Shown one piece after another: positions 35,526-46,399 of a stretch of 64,000 bases of DNA (position 1 is its first letter; every line of letters begins with the position of its first letter). Source of the DNA: Isoetes taiwanensis (lineage: Eukaryota > Streptophyta > Lycopodiopsida > Isoetales > Isoetaceae); contig JAJEKV010000812.1 in assembly GCA_021234155.1 (NCBI GenBank), positions 1 through 64,000 on the forward strand. Direction: 5' to 3'. The notes under the pieces were generated by a model that did not search any database, was not told the DNA's origin, and worked only from the letters and a program-made list of their open reading frames with translations. Position numbers and translations under genes: made by a program.

Positions 35526-35705
35526 ATGGCGATTTCGGGCATTTCCATGCTCCTCTGCATTCTCCTGCTTGTCGGATTTGAAGCAATCACTGCGGAAAAG
35601 CGATTAGGGTGGGGAGGGAAATGGAGCAATGGCGCCGGATTTAGGGCTTTATCCGCCATAGCCGTCGGGCGGTGGTTGTGTGCACGCCGTCTTACGCCTG
35701 AGTAA
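35526..35705 (+). CDS. Possible small secreted cationic peptide, 59 residues
   Basis: From ATG at 35526 (context cttgcaATGGCG, good for plants: purine-rich, G at +4, Ala second codon). Residues 1-23 look like a signal peptide: MAISGISMLLCILLLVGFEA then ITA, with a cleavage-like A-x-A/E junction. The mature part begins EKRLGWGGKWSNGAGFRALS and ends ARRLTPE. It has about eight basic and two acidic residues and one cysteine. No known peptide-hormone or defensin pattern (cysteine spacing, CLE or RALF motifs) is present. The TATA box and Kozak-like context raise it above chance. It could still be a fortuitous frame, since nothing homologous is visible elsewhere in the window. Confidence 0.35.
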   Translation: MAISGISMLLCILLLVGFEAITAEKRLGWGGKWSNGAGFRALSAIAVGRWLCARRLTPE

Positions 35706-36399
35706 CCGGCAGGAGTTCAAGCAATGTGTCCGCTATGGGGGACGTCGGCCCGCAATAAATGCAAGTATTAATGGCGGCAATAAATGCATCGGCCGATCAT
35801 AAATGCTGTCTGCAATAAATGCCCAAATCCTGGCGGTCGTGCCAATAGAATTAGTAAGGAAGAAATTAGGCCCGGGCAGAAAAATGTATCTGCCTTATAA
35901 CAGGAAGGATATGGTGAGATTTGAATTTGTAATCTACATGTTTCCACATGTTATGCCATCCCTTCTAGAATCCTCACTCATGTTAGACAAATCCTCATTC
36001 TCGAGTATATTCTTAAGGGTTGATTGATTTCTTTCTCCTATAAATTATCTTAGTAAAAGGAATCTCAACTCCGTATATTCCTAATGATGGTTGGTTATTC
36101 CCTCTATAGATTATTATGATATGGAATCTGAACTCATATTATTTGATCCACTGTCTTTATTTATCTTTTTACTTTATGTTTGACAGAAAGCCCAACAACG
36201 CTGGGCACTTTTTCTAGTATTGAGAATATTATGGATATTAAATCTTTTGTATTTTTGTTGTCTTTGATGAACAAGAATGGATTATTCTCAATGGCAAAGT
36301 GGAAGATTAAATTGGTCAAGTAACGTAAGTCTATATCTAGATTGGTCTTAAACTTGTAACTTTTGTCAAGTTTAAGACCAATTTAGATATAGCCTTACG
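35706..36399. other. Intergenic, no gene seen
   Basis: Includes a set of aataaatgc words (35753-35820) in a short degenerate repeat. An inverted repeat near 36320-36405 (acgtaagtctatatctagatt / aatttagatatagccttacg) frames gtcttaaacttgtaac / caagtttaagacc, giving a foldback of about 80 bp. Confidence 0.45.
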
Positions 36400-36455
36400 T
36401 TAGACATGATCCCGAGTTGCCAAGAGGGTCAACTCGGCAGGCTCGTCACAGTTGG

Positions 36456-36863
36456 TTAATGGGCGAACATGCTCACAGGCTCGCAAAAGGCCTTTAAGGA
36501 ATGAAGATGCATGGATATATGGTCTGACATTGGAAAATATTGCCCAACATAGCTGCGCAAGAAGTTTCGACTTATAGAATACGATTGAGTAAGACAGAGA
36601 TTGATGAAGCAGGCCCATGCTGAGAGAAAGATACTATGGAGCAAAAGCAACCACCTACCATAGCGCGTAACCTGATCTTTATCTGATACCCATGGCCAAG
36701 ATCCTTCTACAGGGCATAGCTGCAATGCATCGTTAGTCAAGGGGTCAAATCTTATGAGCTATTCTATGCTGGCATTGAAGTCTCCAAGGAGTACGACACT
36801 ACCCAACTGCTTGTGCTTCTGTATTTGATCATATAGATCAACATAGGTTTCCAAAGTCTATCC
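36456..36863 (-). pseudogene. LINE endonuclease-domain relic (jockey-like family)
   Basis: Minus-strand reading from the left LTR edge: ETYVDLYDQIQKHKQLGSVV then LLGDFNASIE, the endonuclease motif GDFNA, followed at 36740-36456 by ALQLCPVEGSWPWVSDKDQV. This is the apurinic endonuclease domain that precedes the reverse transcriptase in LINE ORF2. The complete copia element inserted at its 5' side (36864). The part that should continue beyond the right LTR (43006 on) is only a few tens of bases before L1 sequence begins. Confidence 0.65.
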
Positions 36864-37799
36864 TGATGGGTTTAGACTAGAAAATAAGATAAACAAGGCA
36901 CTTCACCAAATGACTAGCAAGATTTTATACTTTTTATTTCCAACTCAAACTTTTCCCATTCAAACTATTCCTTGAACTCAAGATCAAATCACATACATTG
37001 GCTACACATCTTGCATTCAATATGCATAGTGATTTTGAGAAGCCACAATATGGTCATTCATTCTCAAAATACTTCAAGCCAATAAGTTCAATGCCAATAT
37101 AAACTTTAACCCCAACTATTCCTATGCAAAGTCCTAAACCATTGAGCATTTAATTCATAGACTAATAATTTGACTGAAGCCTTGAGTCATTGACTCATTT
37201 CCTGTTGATCATCAAATGCCCTTTGTAACTTGGGTTTCTCAAACTTAGTGCATACTGCAAACCGCATGTTTACATCTCTGTACACGCCTCCACAGTCTGC
37301 CTCCTCCTCAAGCTTATCTATCGTCCTTCCGGCGGTGTAGGAGTCGGAATAGCTTGCTAAACTTGGAGAAAACGTGTTCTTCAATATCCCACAGGCATAC
37401 GTGGGAAAATCGGCACTTCTCAAATTATCCCACATGCACGTTAGACGAAAATGGCTTTCCCAACCATTGAAGCTTATGGTTTAATAAAACAGGAAATAAC
37501 CACTTCAAATGTTTGAATGATTGAACCGGCCTTAGGCATTATGAATTTGGAACCTTGAGCAAGGCACCCATGCACTTGATTACCAACCTGTAGCTGATCA
37601 GATAAATAATAACCTAGGCAATCATCTTCTATCTCATGACTATGATAATAATTGCTTATTTGATCTTCAGCAATTATAGTATTCATAAGACAATGTTCTC
37701 AAGTACTTTTACTGCCACTGCTTCTCATAAAAGTACATACCTCCACTGCCACTGCTTCTCATGGAGGTTTATCCAACTTATGAAGCTGAAATTCTATCA
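36864..37799 (-). repeat. 3' LTR of the copia element (936 bp)
   Basis: Direct copy of 42067-43005. It ends at attctatca, next to the purine tract at 37800. Contains the words tccttccggcggtgtaggag and ccactgccactgcttctcat found in both LTRs. Confidence 0.95.
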
Positions 37800-39519
37800 C
37801 TCCTCCTTCAGCTTATAAGTTGGATTATCTGTCACCTGCAGTTCTGCTTTAAACCCTGAATGTTTGTTTTCTGGAAGTGCTTTGGTAAAGATGTCAGCTA
37901 TCTGCTTATTGGTTTCAATGTACATCATTTGTATTAATCCTTTGTCTGCCAAATCTCGTATAAAATGTATGCTAAGCTCAATATGCTTGGTCCTGTCATG
38001 CTGCACTGGATTTTTGACAATGGCTATGCAACTTTGACTATCTGTCCATATTTCTGTAGGCATAATTTGTTGACAATTTAGCTCATCTAGCAATCTTCTT
38101 AACCATACCACTTCTTTGGCTACCAAAGATGCTGCTGCATATTCTGCTTCTGCTGAACTCATAGCCACAAATGCTTGTTTTTTGCATCTCCAAGATATGA
38201 CTCCTCCACCTAGAAAAATGGCATATCCTGAGGTTGATCTTCTAGTTTGTAAATCTCCTCCCCAATCTGCATCACTAAAGCATTTCATAATTAGATTTTT
38301 GGATGTAAAACAAATACCATGATCTGGAGTTCCTTTGAGATATCTTAGTATCCTCTTGGCAGCCTCCCAGTGCACTTTGGTTGGATTATGGTTCCTCCTA
38401 CTCAGAATGTTGACAGAGTATGATATGTCAGGCCGTGTACTATTTGCTAAGTACAACAAACAGCCAATTAATGCCCCCAGTATGGAACATTTTGCATTTG
38501 CATTATTTCTTTGTCCAATCACTCATGCATTTGTTAATTTATGACCTGGTACCATTGGAGTCTTTACTGCTTTTGCATTAACCAAGTTGAACCTTTTAAG
38601 CATGTTTTCTACATGCTTCTCTTGATGTAGTCTTAACCATTTTGTTTTTCTATTTCATCCCACTTCTATGCCTAGGAATTTCTTCAACTCTCCTAAGTCG
38701 ACATCCGGAACCTAGATTTTAATATTCTCTTGCACAAGTCCAGAATTTTTATGGAGTTTGCAGCCATGATACAATCATCTACATATAATGCAATTATACA
38801 AAATTCTTCACCTTGCTTGAATCGTAAAGATTGCCATCATTTTGAAGTTTTTCAAATCCTCATTCTTGTAGAAATTGATTCATGCATAAATACCATTCCC
38901 TTGGGATTTGTTTTTAGTCCATAGGCGACCTTGTTCAATTTCCAAATCATGTCTTTGCCCTGTTCATAACACTCGGAGCTGGTTTCATAAAGGCCTCCTC
39001 CTCAAGTGTTGCATTCAAAATGCTTTGTTTTGACATTCATATGATGTAATTCCAAATCCATGGCATTTGACATAGCTAGAAGAATTCGATACTTTGTAAG
39101 CTTTTACTATGGGGAGTATGTTTCATCATAATCCCCGCTTTTTTAAAAGTAAAACCTTGAGCTACAAGTCGGCCTTGTATTTTTTTCCATCCGGGTTTAA
39201 TTTGATTTTTGTAAAGCCACTTACTTCCAATAATGTTTTGTTTCCCATTAGATTTAACTAACTCATACGTTTTGGTTTCCTCAAAGGATTTGAGTTCCTC
39301 ATTCATTGCAGCTATCCATTTATCCCTGTCAACACTTTCTTGAACTTCTACAAAATTCTGAGGTATAATCTCATCTTCTAAAATAGCCATTATTTGTTCA
39401 TGGTCTGCTTTCTCAATCCTTCTGCTTTTCCCTAGTTCAGTTCTCCCATATAACTTATTTTCCAATCTGGCCTCCTCTATTAATCTTTCAGCTTCAGTCT
39501 TTCTCTTAGCTTTTGGCAT
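37797..39519 (-). pseudogene. copia reverse transcriptase and RNase H
   Basis: RT begins in 39519-39076 (VDRDKWIAAMNEELKSFEET, IGSKWLYKNQIKPG, RLVAQGF), then is broken by several frame changes between 39076 and 38522, where LNATLEEEAFMKPAPS and the catalytic box ALYVDDCIM (about 38790) are still readable. The last frame, 38522-37797 (241 residues), is intact RNase H: GCLLYLANSTRPDISYSVNI, DADWGGDLQTRRSTSGYA, SSAEAEYAAAS, TDSQSCIAIVKNP, and it stops just before the purine tract. Catalytic D-E-D residues of RNase H are present. Confidence 0.85.
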
Positions 39520-39577
39520 CTCTGGCTCAATTATTTCCTGCTCTATCTCTTGTTCCTTTTGTATTTCACCTTACGAT

Positions 39578-40807
39578 TCATCTTTGAATTACCTTTTCTT
39601 TCTCTGAAGCATCTTTCTGCATACCTTGTTCAATATCCATATTCTCCATTGTTTCCTCTTCATCTGAATCATTCATGTCAAACTTGGGTTCTGGATGTGC
39701 ATCCTTTGGTATTATTCTTACACCCTTCTTGTATTTATGTTTGTACAAAACATTCTCATTAAACAATACATCTCTACTAATTGTTATAGTCCTCTTTTCT
39801 GGTATGTATACTCTATATCCTTTTGCCTGGCTGTCATATCCCACTAAAAAACCTACCTCAGCTCGGTTATCCAATTTCTTTCTTAATTCAGATGGAACAT
39901 GAGTATACACTAAACATCCATATACTTTGTATTTGTCATAATCAATCTTTGTTTTTGATTCCATATACATTCTGGTATTTTTCCTGCGTGGGCTTGCAGA
40001 TGGAAGAATATTTTGTATCTCTACTGCTGTTTGCAATGCTTCTTCCCATAAGGTGTTTGGCAATCCACTTTCTTTTAACATAGACCTAACAGCATCCATT
40101 AAGGTACGATTCTTTCTCTCAGACACTCCATTTTGCTGAGGAGTATATCTACAAGTTACCTGCCTTTTGATTCCATGTGCTATGCAGAAAGTTCTGAATT
40201 TTGCTGATAGGTATTCTCCTCCTCTGTCTGACCTTATGCATTTGAGTTTGTGCCCTGTTTCTCTCTCCATTTCTGCCACATATTGCTTGAAAGCATTTAG
40301 AGCTTGTGACTTTTTCCTTAGACAATATGTTCTACATTTTCTGCTATGATCATCTGTGAAAGTTATAAAGTATTTGTTGTTGTTTCTACTTTGCACATTT
40401 AATGGACCACATAAATCTGAATGTACCAATTCCAGAGGTTGAGATGCTTTAGTCTTTCTTTTAGGAAATGGCAATCTGTGAAGTTTACCAAGAGCACACC
40501 CTTCACAAATAAATCTGCATTTGTTCTCACTGAAATCTATATGTCCTTGTTTGTGTAAAATATCCAAATTCTTGTGATTTGTATGTGCTAATCTGTTGTG
40601 CCACATTTCAATGTCAATTTCTGATATTGCATTCACACTAGAGTGCATGAGGCTATCAAGTTCAAATAAATTGCCAACCCTCTTTCCATAAAACTTTATT
40701 TTATTATCAAGTAGAACAATACATTGGTCTGCATCAAAAGTAACTCGATATCCTAAATCACTGGCCGACTCGAGATTAAATTTTTTAATAATAGGCACAC
40801 ATAGCAC
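39578..40807 (-). CDS. copia integrase
   Basis: 409-residue open frame. The pre-integrase zinc motif HNRLAHTNHKNLDIL...CEGCALGKLHRLPF is intact (HHCC type). The catalytic core has the three acidic residues in the order D (LVHSDLCGP), D (FTDDHSRKCR and IRSDRGGEYL) and E (NGVSERKNRT), followed by the copia GKxP-like C-terminal part (VYGCLVYTHVPSELRKKLDN, AEVGFLVGYD). The tail is acidic and leads towards RT. This is the best-preserved part of the element. Confidence 0.9.
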   Translation of the reverse strand: MLCVPIIKKFNLESASDLGYRVTFDADQCIVLLDNKIKFYGKRVGNLFELDSLMHSSVNAISEIDIEMWHNRLAHTNHKNLDILHKQGHIDFSENKCRFICEGCALGKLHRLPFPKRKTKASQPLELVHSDLCGPLNVQSRNNNKYFITFTDDHSRKCRTYCLRKKSQALNAFKQYVAEMERETGHKLKCIRSDRGGEYLSAKFRTFCIAHGIKRQVTCRYTPQQNGVSERKNRTLMDAVRSMLKESGLPNTLWEEALQTAVEIQNILPSASPRRKNTRMYMESKTKIDYDKYKVYGCLVYTHVPSELRKKLDNRAEVGFLVGYDSQAKGYRVYIPEKRTITISRDVLFNENVLYKHKYKKGVRIIPKDAHPEPKFDMNDSDEEETMENMDIEQGMQKDASEKEKVIQR

Positions 40808-40833
40808 ATCTTCTATATTAACAACATTTCCAT

Positions 40834-41100
40834 CTAAATCCTCGAAATGAGCAATCCTCTCCCTTGTACATCTTGTAATGTTCCATTGCCTACTTGGATC
40901 TTCCTCGATTTTTGCGGTGAGATGTCCTTCAAAGATCGGTAGTTTGAACTCACGATCTTTCGACTCGAGGAATCAACTATCAAATGATTACTTTTGTCGA
41001 ATTTACAAACATCCTCATTGCTAACTGCAAACTCATGTATTACCTCTTCTTCATCTTCCTCTGATTTGGTTTTGGTTTCCTCTTGCACTTCTTGAGTCAC
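40834..41100 (-). pseudogene. copia protease region
   Basis: The frame contains HLIVDSSSRKIVSS where active copia proteases have WxxDSGA: the catalytic Asp is kept but the Gly is replaced by Ser and the following residues are lost. The downstream IQVGNGTLQDVQGRG resembles the VxVGdG..v.v.G.G flap region. Separated from integrase by a frame break near 40834-40807. Confidence 0.7.
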
Positions 41101-41110
41101 ATAAGCTCTC

Positions 41111-42036
41111 TCATAATTTCGCCTCTACCCCTTCGGACCTCCGATTGCTTGAATCACCTCTTCCTCTTGATGCTCTGCCAAAATTCTTTGGTGTAGGGCA
41201 TTTGGCAGCCATATGTCCTCTTCCACCACATGTGAAACAATTGAATTCTTTTCTAATTTTAGGGCATTCACTTTTATAATGTCCAGCTTCATGGCAGTGG
41301 TAACAAATGACTTTATCTTTCTTTTTCACCATCAATATCTCAGGAGTTTCATCATTTTGTTTTAAAATTTTTTTCTGTTCCCATTCTGTCCTTAACATGA
41401 CTTCAGCTTCTTCTCTACTTTTGTTTGAGTTTCTAATGAACAAGGATAGTGTTTCATTCTCACTTATAGCCCTGGATATTTGCAGCACCTGACTTCTGTC
41501 AGATATTCTTACCCCAGCCCCTTCAAGATCAGCAATTAAATTGTCAAATTTATTGAAGAATTCTGACACATCCTCATCTTCCCTTAATTTTAAGTTTCTC
41601 AACTCGGTTTCCAAGACATCTATTTGAGAGGAAGTTTTTTCCTCATAATGCTTAATTAAATACTTCCATATTTCCTTTGGACTTAAGGATCTAACCCTAA
41701 AAGCGAATAGTTTGGACTCAACTTACTGAGGTTATAATGCCCGAGCTTCCTTGATCTTAGTTCGCAATGACTTTCTCCAAATGTGCTTGTACCTCCTCAC
41801 CTTGTAGCTCCTCGACCATTCGGCTCTTGTACTTTCGGTGATTGACCTCCAGCTCATCGAACTGTAGAGGTGGTTACGGGCCAATACTGGCTGATACGAC
41901 CTGCACGACTATTGGGATCTACAACTTCCCAAAGGTCTTCAACATCTAACACATGCATAATAGCATCCTTCCAAATCTGGAATCCTGCTCCTCCTTTGTA
42001 CACCTCTATGGTGTTGAGCAAACTAGCTCCAAATCT
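41111..42036 (-). pseudogene. copia gag
   Basis: Begins at the Met near 42045 (MASRFGASLLNTIEVYKGGA, then GFQIWKDAIMHVLDVEDLWE, the copia gag start). It is interrupted by frame changes between 41850 and 41614, then continues 41614-41111 with a UBN2-like region and two zinc knuckles: CYHCHEAGHYKSEC and CFTCGGRGHMAAKC (CX2CX4HX4C). Two intact knuckles are unusual for plant copia elements, where one is the rule. Confidence 0.85.
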
Positions 42037-42066
42037 GCTAGCCATGAAAACTAGCTCTGATACCAC

Positions 42067-43005
42067 TGATGGGTTTAGACTAGAAAACAAGATAAACAAG
42101 GCACTTCACCAAATGACTAGCAAGATTTTATACCTTTTTTATTTCCAACTCAACCTTTTCTCATTCAAACTATTCCTTGAACTCAAGATCAAAAACACAT
42201 ACATTGGCTACATATCTTGCATTCAATATGCATAGTGATTTTGAGAAGCCACAATATGGTCATTCATTCTCAAAATACTTCAAGCCAATAAGTTCAATGC
42301 CAATATAAACTTTAACCCCAACTATTCCTATGCAAAGTCCTAAACCATTGAGCATTTAATTTATAGACTAATAATTTGACTGAAGCCTTGAGTCATTGAC
42401 TCATTTCCTGTTGATCATCAAATGCCCTTTGTAACTTGGGTTTCTCCAGCTTCGTGCATACTGCAAACCGCCTGTTTACATCTCTGTACACGCACCAACC
42501 GTCTGGCTCCTCCTCAAGCTTATCTATCATCCTTCCGGCGGTGTAGGAGTCGGAATAGCTTGCTAAACTTGGAGAAAACGTGTTCTTTAATATCCCACAG
42601 GCATACGTGGGAAAATCGGCACTTCTCAAATTATCCCACATGCACGTTAGACGAAAATGGCTTTCCCAACCATTGAAGCTTATGGTTTAATAAAACAGGA
42701 AATAACCACTTCAAACGTTTGAATGATTGAACCGGCCTTGGGCATTATGAATTTGGAACCTTGAGCAAGGCACCCATGCACTTGATTACCAACCTGTAGC
42801 TGATCAGATAAATAATAACCTAGGCAATCATCTTCTATCTCATGACTAAGATAATAATTGCTTATTTGATCTTCAGCAATTATAGTATTCATGAGACAAT
42901 GTTCTCAAGTACTTTTACTGCCACTGCTTCTCATAAAAGTACATACCTCCACTGCCACTGCTTCTCATGGAGGTTTATCCAACTTATGAAGCTGAAATTC
43001 TATCA
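42067..43005 (-). repeat. 5' LTR of the copia element (939 bp)
   Basis: The upstream LTR in transcription orientation. The adjacent primer site (42054-42066, minus strand tggtatcagagc) confirms it. It is 3 bp longer than the 3' LTR. Confidence 0.95.
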
Positions 43006-45390
43006 TATCCACATTCGAGTGCGTGTGATAAAGTTGCACTATTGCTAGTGGATTTATTTCTCTAATTCCAAAGGTTGCAAAGCCTTCTGAGTTTTCTGAT
43101 TAGAGGCCAATAGCTTTGACTAATACCACTTACAAGATCTGTGCTAAGCTCATTACTTCGAGAATTAAAGAATATTTGCAAAACTATTTAGTGGAAACCA
43201 ATGTACTTTTCTGCCTAATAGATTTATTCTTGGAAACTACCTTGCCGTTATGGAAGGATTGCATTGGAATAAGTTCTCTATCAGAATTGTATCCTTCTCA
43301 AGCTGGATTTCAAGAGAGCTTTTGACAATATCAGATGGGATTTTATTGAGTAGACTATGACTAAGCTTGGATTTCATGACAATCTTATCCAGCTTATTAT
43401 GGGTCTATATCAAAGATCAAATTCAGTTGTTCTCATTAATGGCTCTCCTAGCCCTTTTTTTCCTCTTGCCAAAGGAGTAAGGCAAGGTTGTCCTTTAGCA
43501 CCTTACCTCTTTATAGTGGTTGCTGGGCTCTTAACCAAGGCTGTCAAGCATCACCAAGATATTGGTAATATTATTGGTCTTAATCTTCCAAATTCGAATG
43601 ATTCATTGTGTATTCAGCAATATCCATATGATACTTTCTCCTTCTTAGACAATAAGCCTAATAATGTGGCTTTCTTTATTGATATTCTGAGTCAGTTTAG
43701 TGCTGCATCTGGGGTGTCTTTAAGTCTGTCTAAATGTGTTATTATTGGAGATATTGTTGACTCTCATGTGGCTGGTATAAAGGTAATTAAGATCACTGAA
43801 GCCACTAAATTTTTAGTCATGCCAGAATCTCTTAACACGAATCTCACTGATCTGCGGTCCCCTATTATTGAGAAAATTCGAGCTAAGTTCCATATGTATA
43901 GAAATTCTCTATCTTTGGCAGGTAGAACTGTTATTGCCAATCAAGTTCTTACTAACTCTCATATTTATTTCTCCTCAGCTTTAGTTGCTCCTACTATTGT
44001 GTGTAAACAAATTGAGAAAATCATAAGAGGATTTATTTGGAATGGTAATAATATGATTAATTGGAGTACTATTACAAAAAAGAAAAAGGATGGTGGTCTT
44101 GCCTGCAAGAATCTTCGTAAACAGGCTCAAGCCCTTGTTGGCAAATTTGTTTGGAAGGCTATTAATGGTTGTTCTAGTGCAGCTTCAAAATTCATTACCT
44201 ACTGGCTTCAAAAGAGTTCTCCAATGGAGCATCCTTCTGTTGCCCATGATCTACCCAATTCTGTCTTTTGTGAGCTTTTTTGGCTGCCAACATATCCCCT
44301 TTAATGAGAAATATTCTAAAGGCTTGGAATATTATGTACCTTGCTTTCACTTATAATTATATGAACAACATTCATTTCTCTATGCCTATTTTTTGGTCTC
44401 CTATCTTTAATGATCATCCCAATTATGTGCTTGCCTCGAAGCATCCCCAAATTTACAAGAAATGGAGCTCAAATGGGAAAACTTTGGGTGATATTTGGAG
44501 AATGAAAGATGGAGTACCTGGTTAAATCTAAAAATAAAAACCAGAGGTTCTATTTCTGACAAGAAAATATACAATCATATCAGAGGTAAAGTTGGAAACT
44601 CTACTCCTTCTTAAATTCAAAATGTTGGCTTGGATTGGCAGCCAAATAATAAATCATGTTACAAGGTTAGCTCCATTTATGACATTTGAATCCAAAAATA
44701 TTGGTTCTGCTAAGTCTTCTGCTCTATGGAATATTGATCTGAATGCCACTAAAATTCTATTTGCCAATGTGTGGAATTCTTATACATCTAGGAAAGCTTC
44801 CTTCTTTATTTGGCTCATTGCTAACAAAATTATCCCTTGTCTCTAGACTACTGTTAGAAGAAATCCTAACTTGTCTGCAAATTGCCCATTGAACTGTAAC
44901 GGTATTGAGGATATGGATATTTTTTTCTGCCCAAAGTTGAATTCTTTATGGATTTGGTTCGAAAATCCATTTTGGCCACTATGATAACCTCCATTATCAG
45001 CTTCCTGCAAAGGAATTTGCTTTTTCGATTCTCTGGAATATTTGAAAGTCGAGAAATAGATGCTTATATGGTCATAAGAGTTTTTTATTAATTTGGATTA
45101 AGTTTCATATAAAATATGATGTTGAGCTATGTGCTACTGCTCATAGAAATGCTGATAGCTATGACAGGTGTTGGGATCAACTTGGTGAATCTGGTGGGTA
45201 TCATAATTTATTTATATCAAGCATTCCTTTTAGAGGTACTAACTAAAGCTTTATTCATATGATATATGGAGCTTTGCAGAGGGCCTCACACAAACAGATA
45301 TTTTATAACATCAGATAGTTCTTCACTCATGAATGAGGTAGCAAGATATGGGGTGGACAGGAAACATAAACATCAAGTCATATACCCTCC
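43006..45390 (+). pseudogene. L1-type LINE relic: reverse transcriptase and zf-RVT
   Basis: The RT begins GFISLIPKVAKPSEFSD and RPIALTNTTYKICAKLITSR near 43045-43160. After frame breaks it is continuous from 43357 to 44304: NGSPSPFFPLAKGVRQGCPL, a catalytic box mutated from YADD to YPYD (near 43622-43633), SKCVI, and LAGRTVIANQVL...FSSALVAPT. A thumb and linker follow (RGFIWNG, KKKDGGLACKNL), then a zf-RVT domain near 44730-44950 (LWNIDLNATKILFANVWNSY, KASFFIWLI, CPLNCNGIEDMDIFFCPK). The 44515-45388 part is an inverted copy of 58200-59090. The endonuclease and 5' part are missing: the copia insertion boundary lies at 43005. Confidence 0.85.
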
Positions 45391-45394
45391 CAAA

Positions 45395-46370
45395 TACAGG
45401 TCACGTCGTGCATTGCGGCTAGCTTCCATAAGGATTCTGAGAGTAAAAATATGATCACCGTGAACCGCTGGCCAGCTACCGCACTCCGTTTCCTCGCCCA
45501 TTCGTTGCTTCTTCTCCGGCACCCACGCTTGAAGTTTTTCGCGAGTGGCGGGCTCACCATGATCATACGGTAGTTGGTGGGTCATCAGGCTTCCCGTCTT
45601 ATGAATAGGGTGACCTTGCTAACCATCCATTCTGGCGGAGGCCCTCTCGATGGCTTCGATTGATTATCCTTGTCAAGGTCGAGCAAAGCTGGCCCACCCC
45701 ATTTCAACGACTTGGCACGAAGTCCCCGCAAGTCATTTGCTTTCACATTAGCCAAGATGCCTAAGACCGGGTGGATGTCCGCCTCGAGCCGCTGCGGTGT
45801 TTCTCCTAGTTGATCGCTTGCGTCGGCCAATTGCTCTGGGGGTCATACAATTCCTCAACCGCCGTCTCCACCGGTTTTGCGTAACATTTCGGTGGTTGAT
45901 GCCTCTTATACAAAGACTCTATGCCAAAAGGCTTTTGGCTCGGTCATCGATAGATCAAACATCGTTCTTGATTTTCAAGAATGCCTTATAGTCCCTAATA
46001 GCCTGTGGCCGGAGTCGTGGATCTAAGATGGTGCGTAGCTGACTCTTTGGAACTCCCCATCACGCCCACGCCGCTTACGCAAGTGAAGCCCCCGATCGTG
46101 GCCACCGAGCATACCATTGCAGATCACCATGTCAAAGATCGACATAGCTGGACCAACTCTCTTCCAAATGCTCTAGGACCGTATCACGGAGCGTCTTGCA
46201 TCTTTGGGATGTCTGTTTTCTAACCAAAGTGGGTTGGAGTCAGCATTTCCTTGAAAGGTGACCGACTGGCACTGTGCCGTACGTGCATTGAAATCTCTCA
46301 ATAAAAACACATGACCCTCACGGGCGTCTCGCTCTATGTCATCATACAATTCCCTATAGGGCATATGCAC
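45395..46370 (-). pseudogene. LINE relic: endonuclease end, linker and start of RT (jockey-like family)
   Basis: Minus-strand order: 46370-46173 has the endonuclease motif RDFNARTAQC (GDFNA with Gly changed to Arg). About 46170-45840 gives degraded linker, 45830-45585 reads DIHPVLGILANVKANDLRGL, and 45585-45373 ends DHIFTLRILMEASRNARRDL, the RT-2 start, cut off at about 45400. The cut abuts the 3' end of the L1 relic (both share a boundary near catataccctcc at 45385-45395). This is the same family as 23296-24704, whose RT continues past this point. Confidence 0.75.
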
Positions 46371-46399
46371 ATCGTGTTAATGCCTGATGCACCCTGTAG

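Larger units (their letters stand above)
36864..43005 (-). mobile_element. Complete Ty1/copia LTR retrotransposon, 6142 bp
   Basis: Both LTRs begin TGATGG and end CTATCA. The element is flanked by the 5-bp target duplication TATCC (36859-36863 and 43006-43010). Transcription runs on the minus strand: beside the right LTR the minus strand reads tggtatcagagc, the plant copia primer site for initiator-Met tRNA, and beside the left LTR a purine tract gaaggaggag. Order gag, protease, integrase, RT, RNase H is that of copia. Frame breaks in gag, protease and RT mean it cannot now encode an intact polyprotein, though some breaks may be consensus errors. The LTRs differ at roughly 20-25 positions by eye over about 937 bp (about 97% identity), so the insertion is of moderate age. 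Confidence 0.95.

Noticed and set aside
39550-40349. Plus-strand frames at 39550-40349 resembling membrane proteins
   Set aside because: They are antisense to the intact copia integrase.
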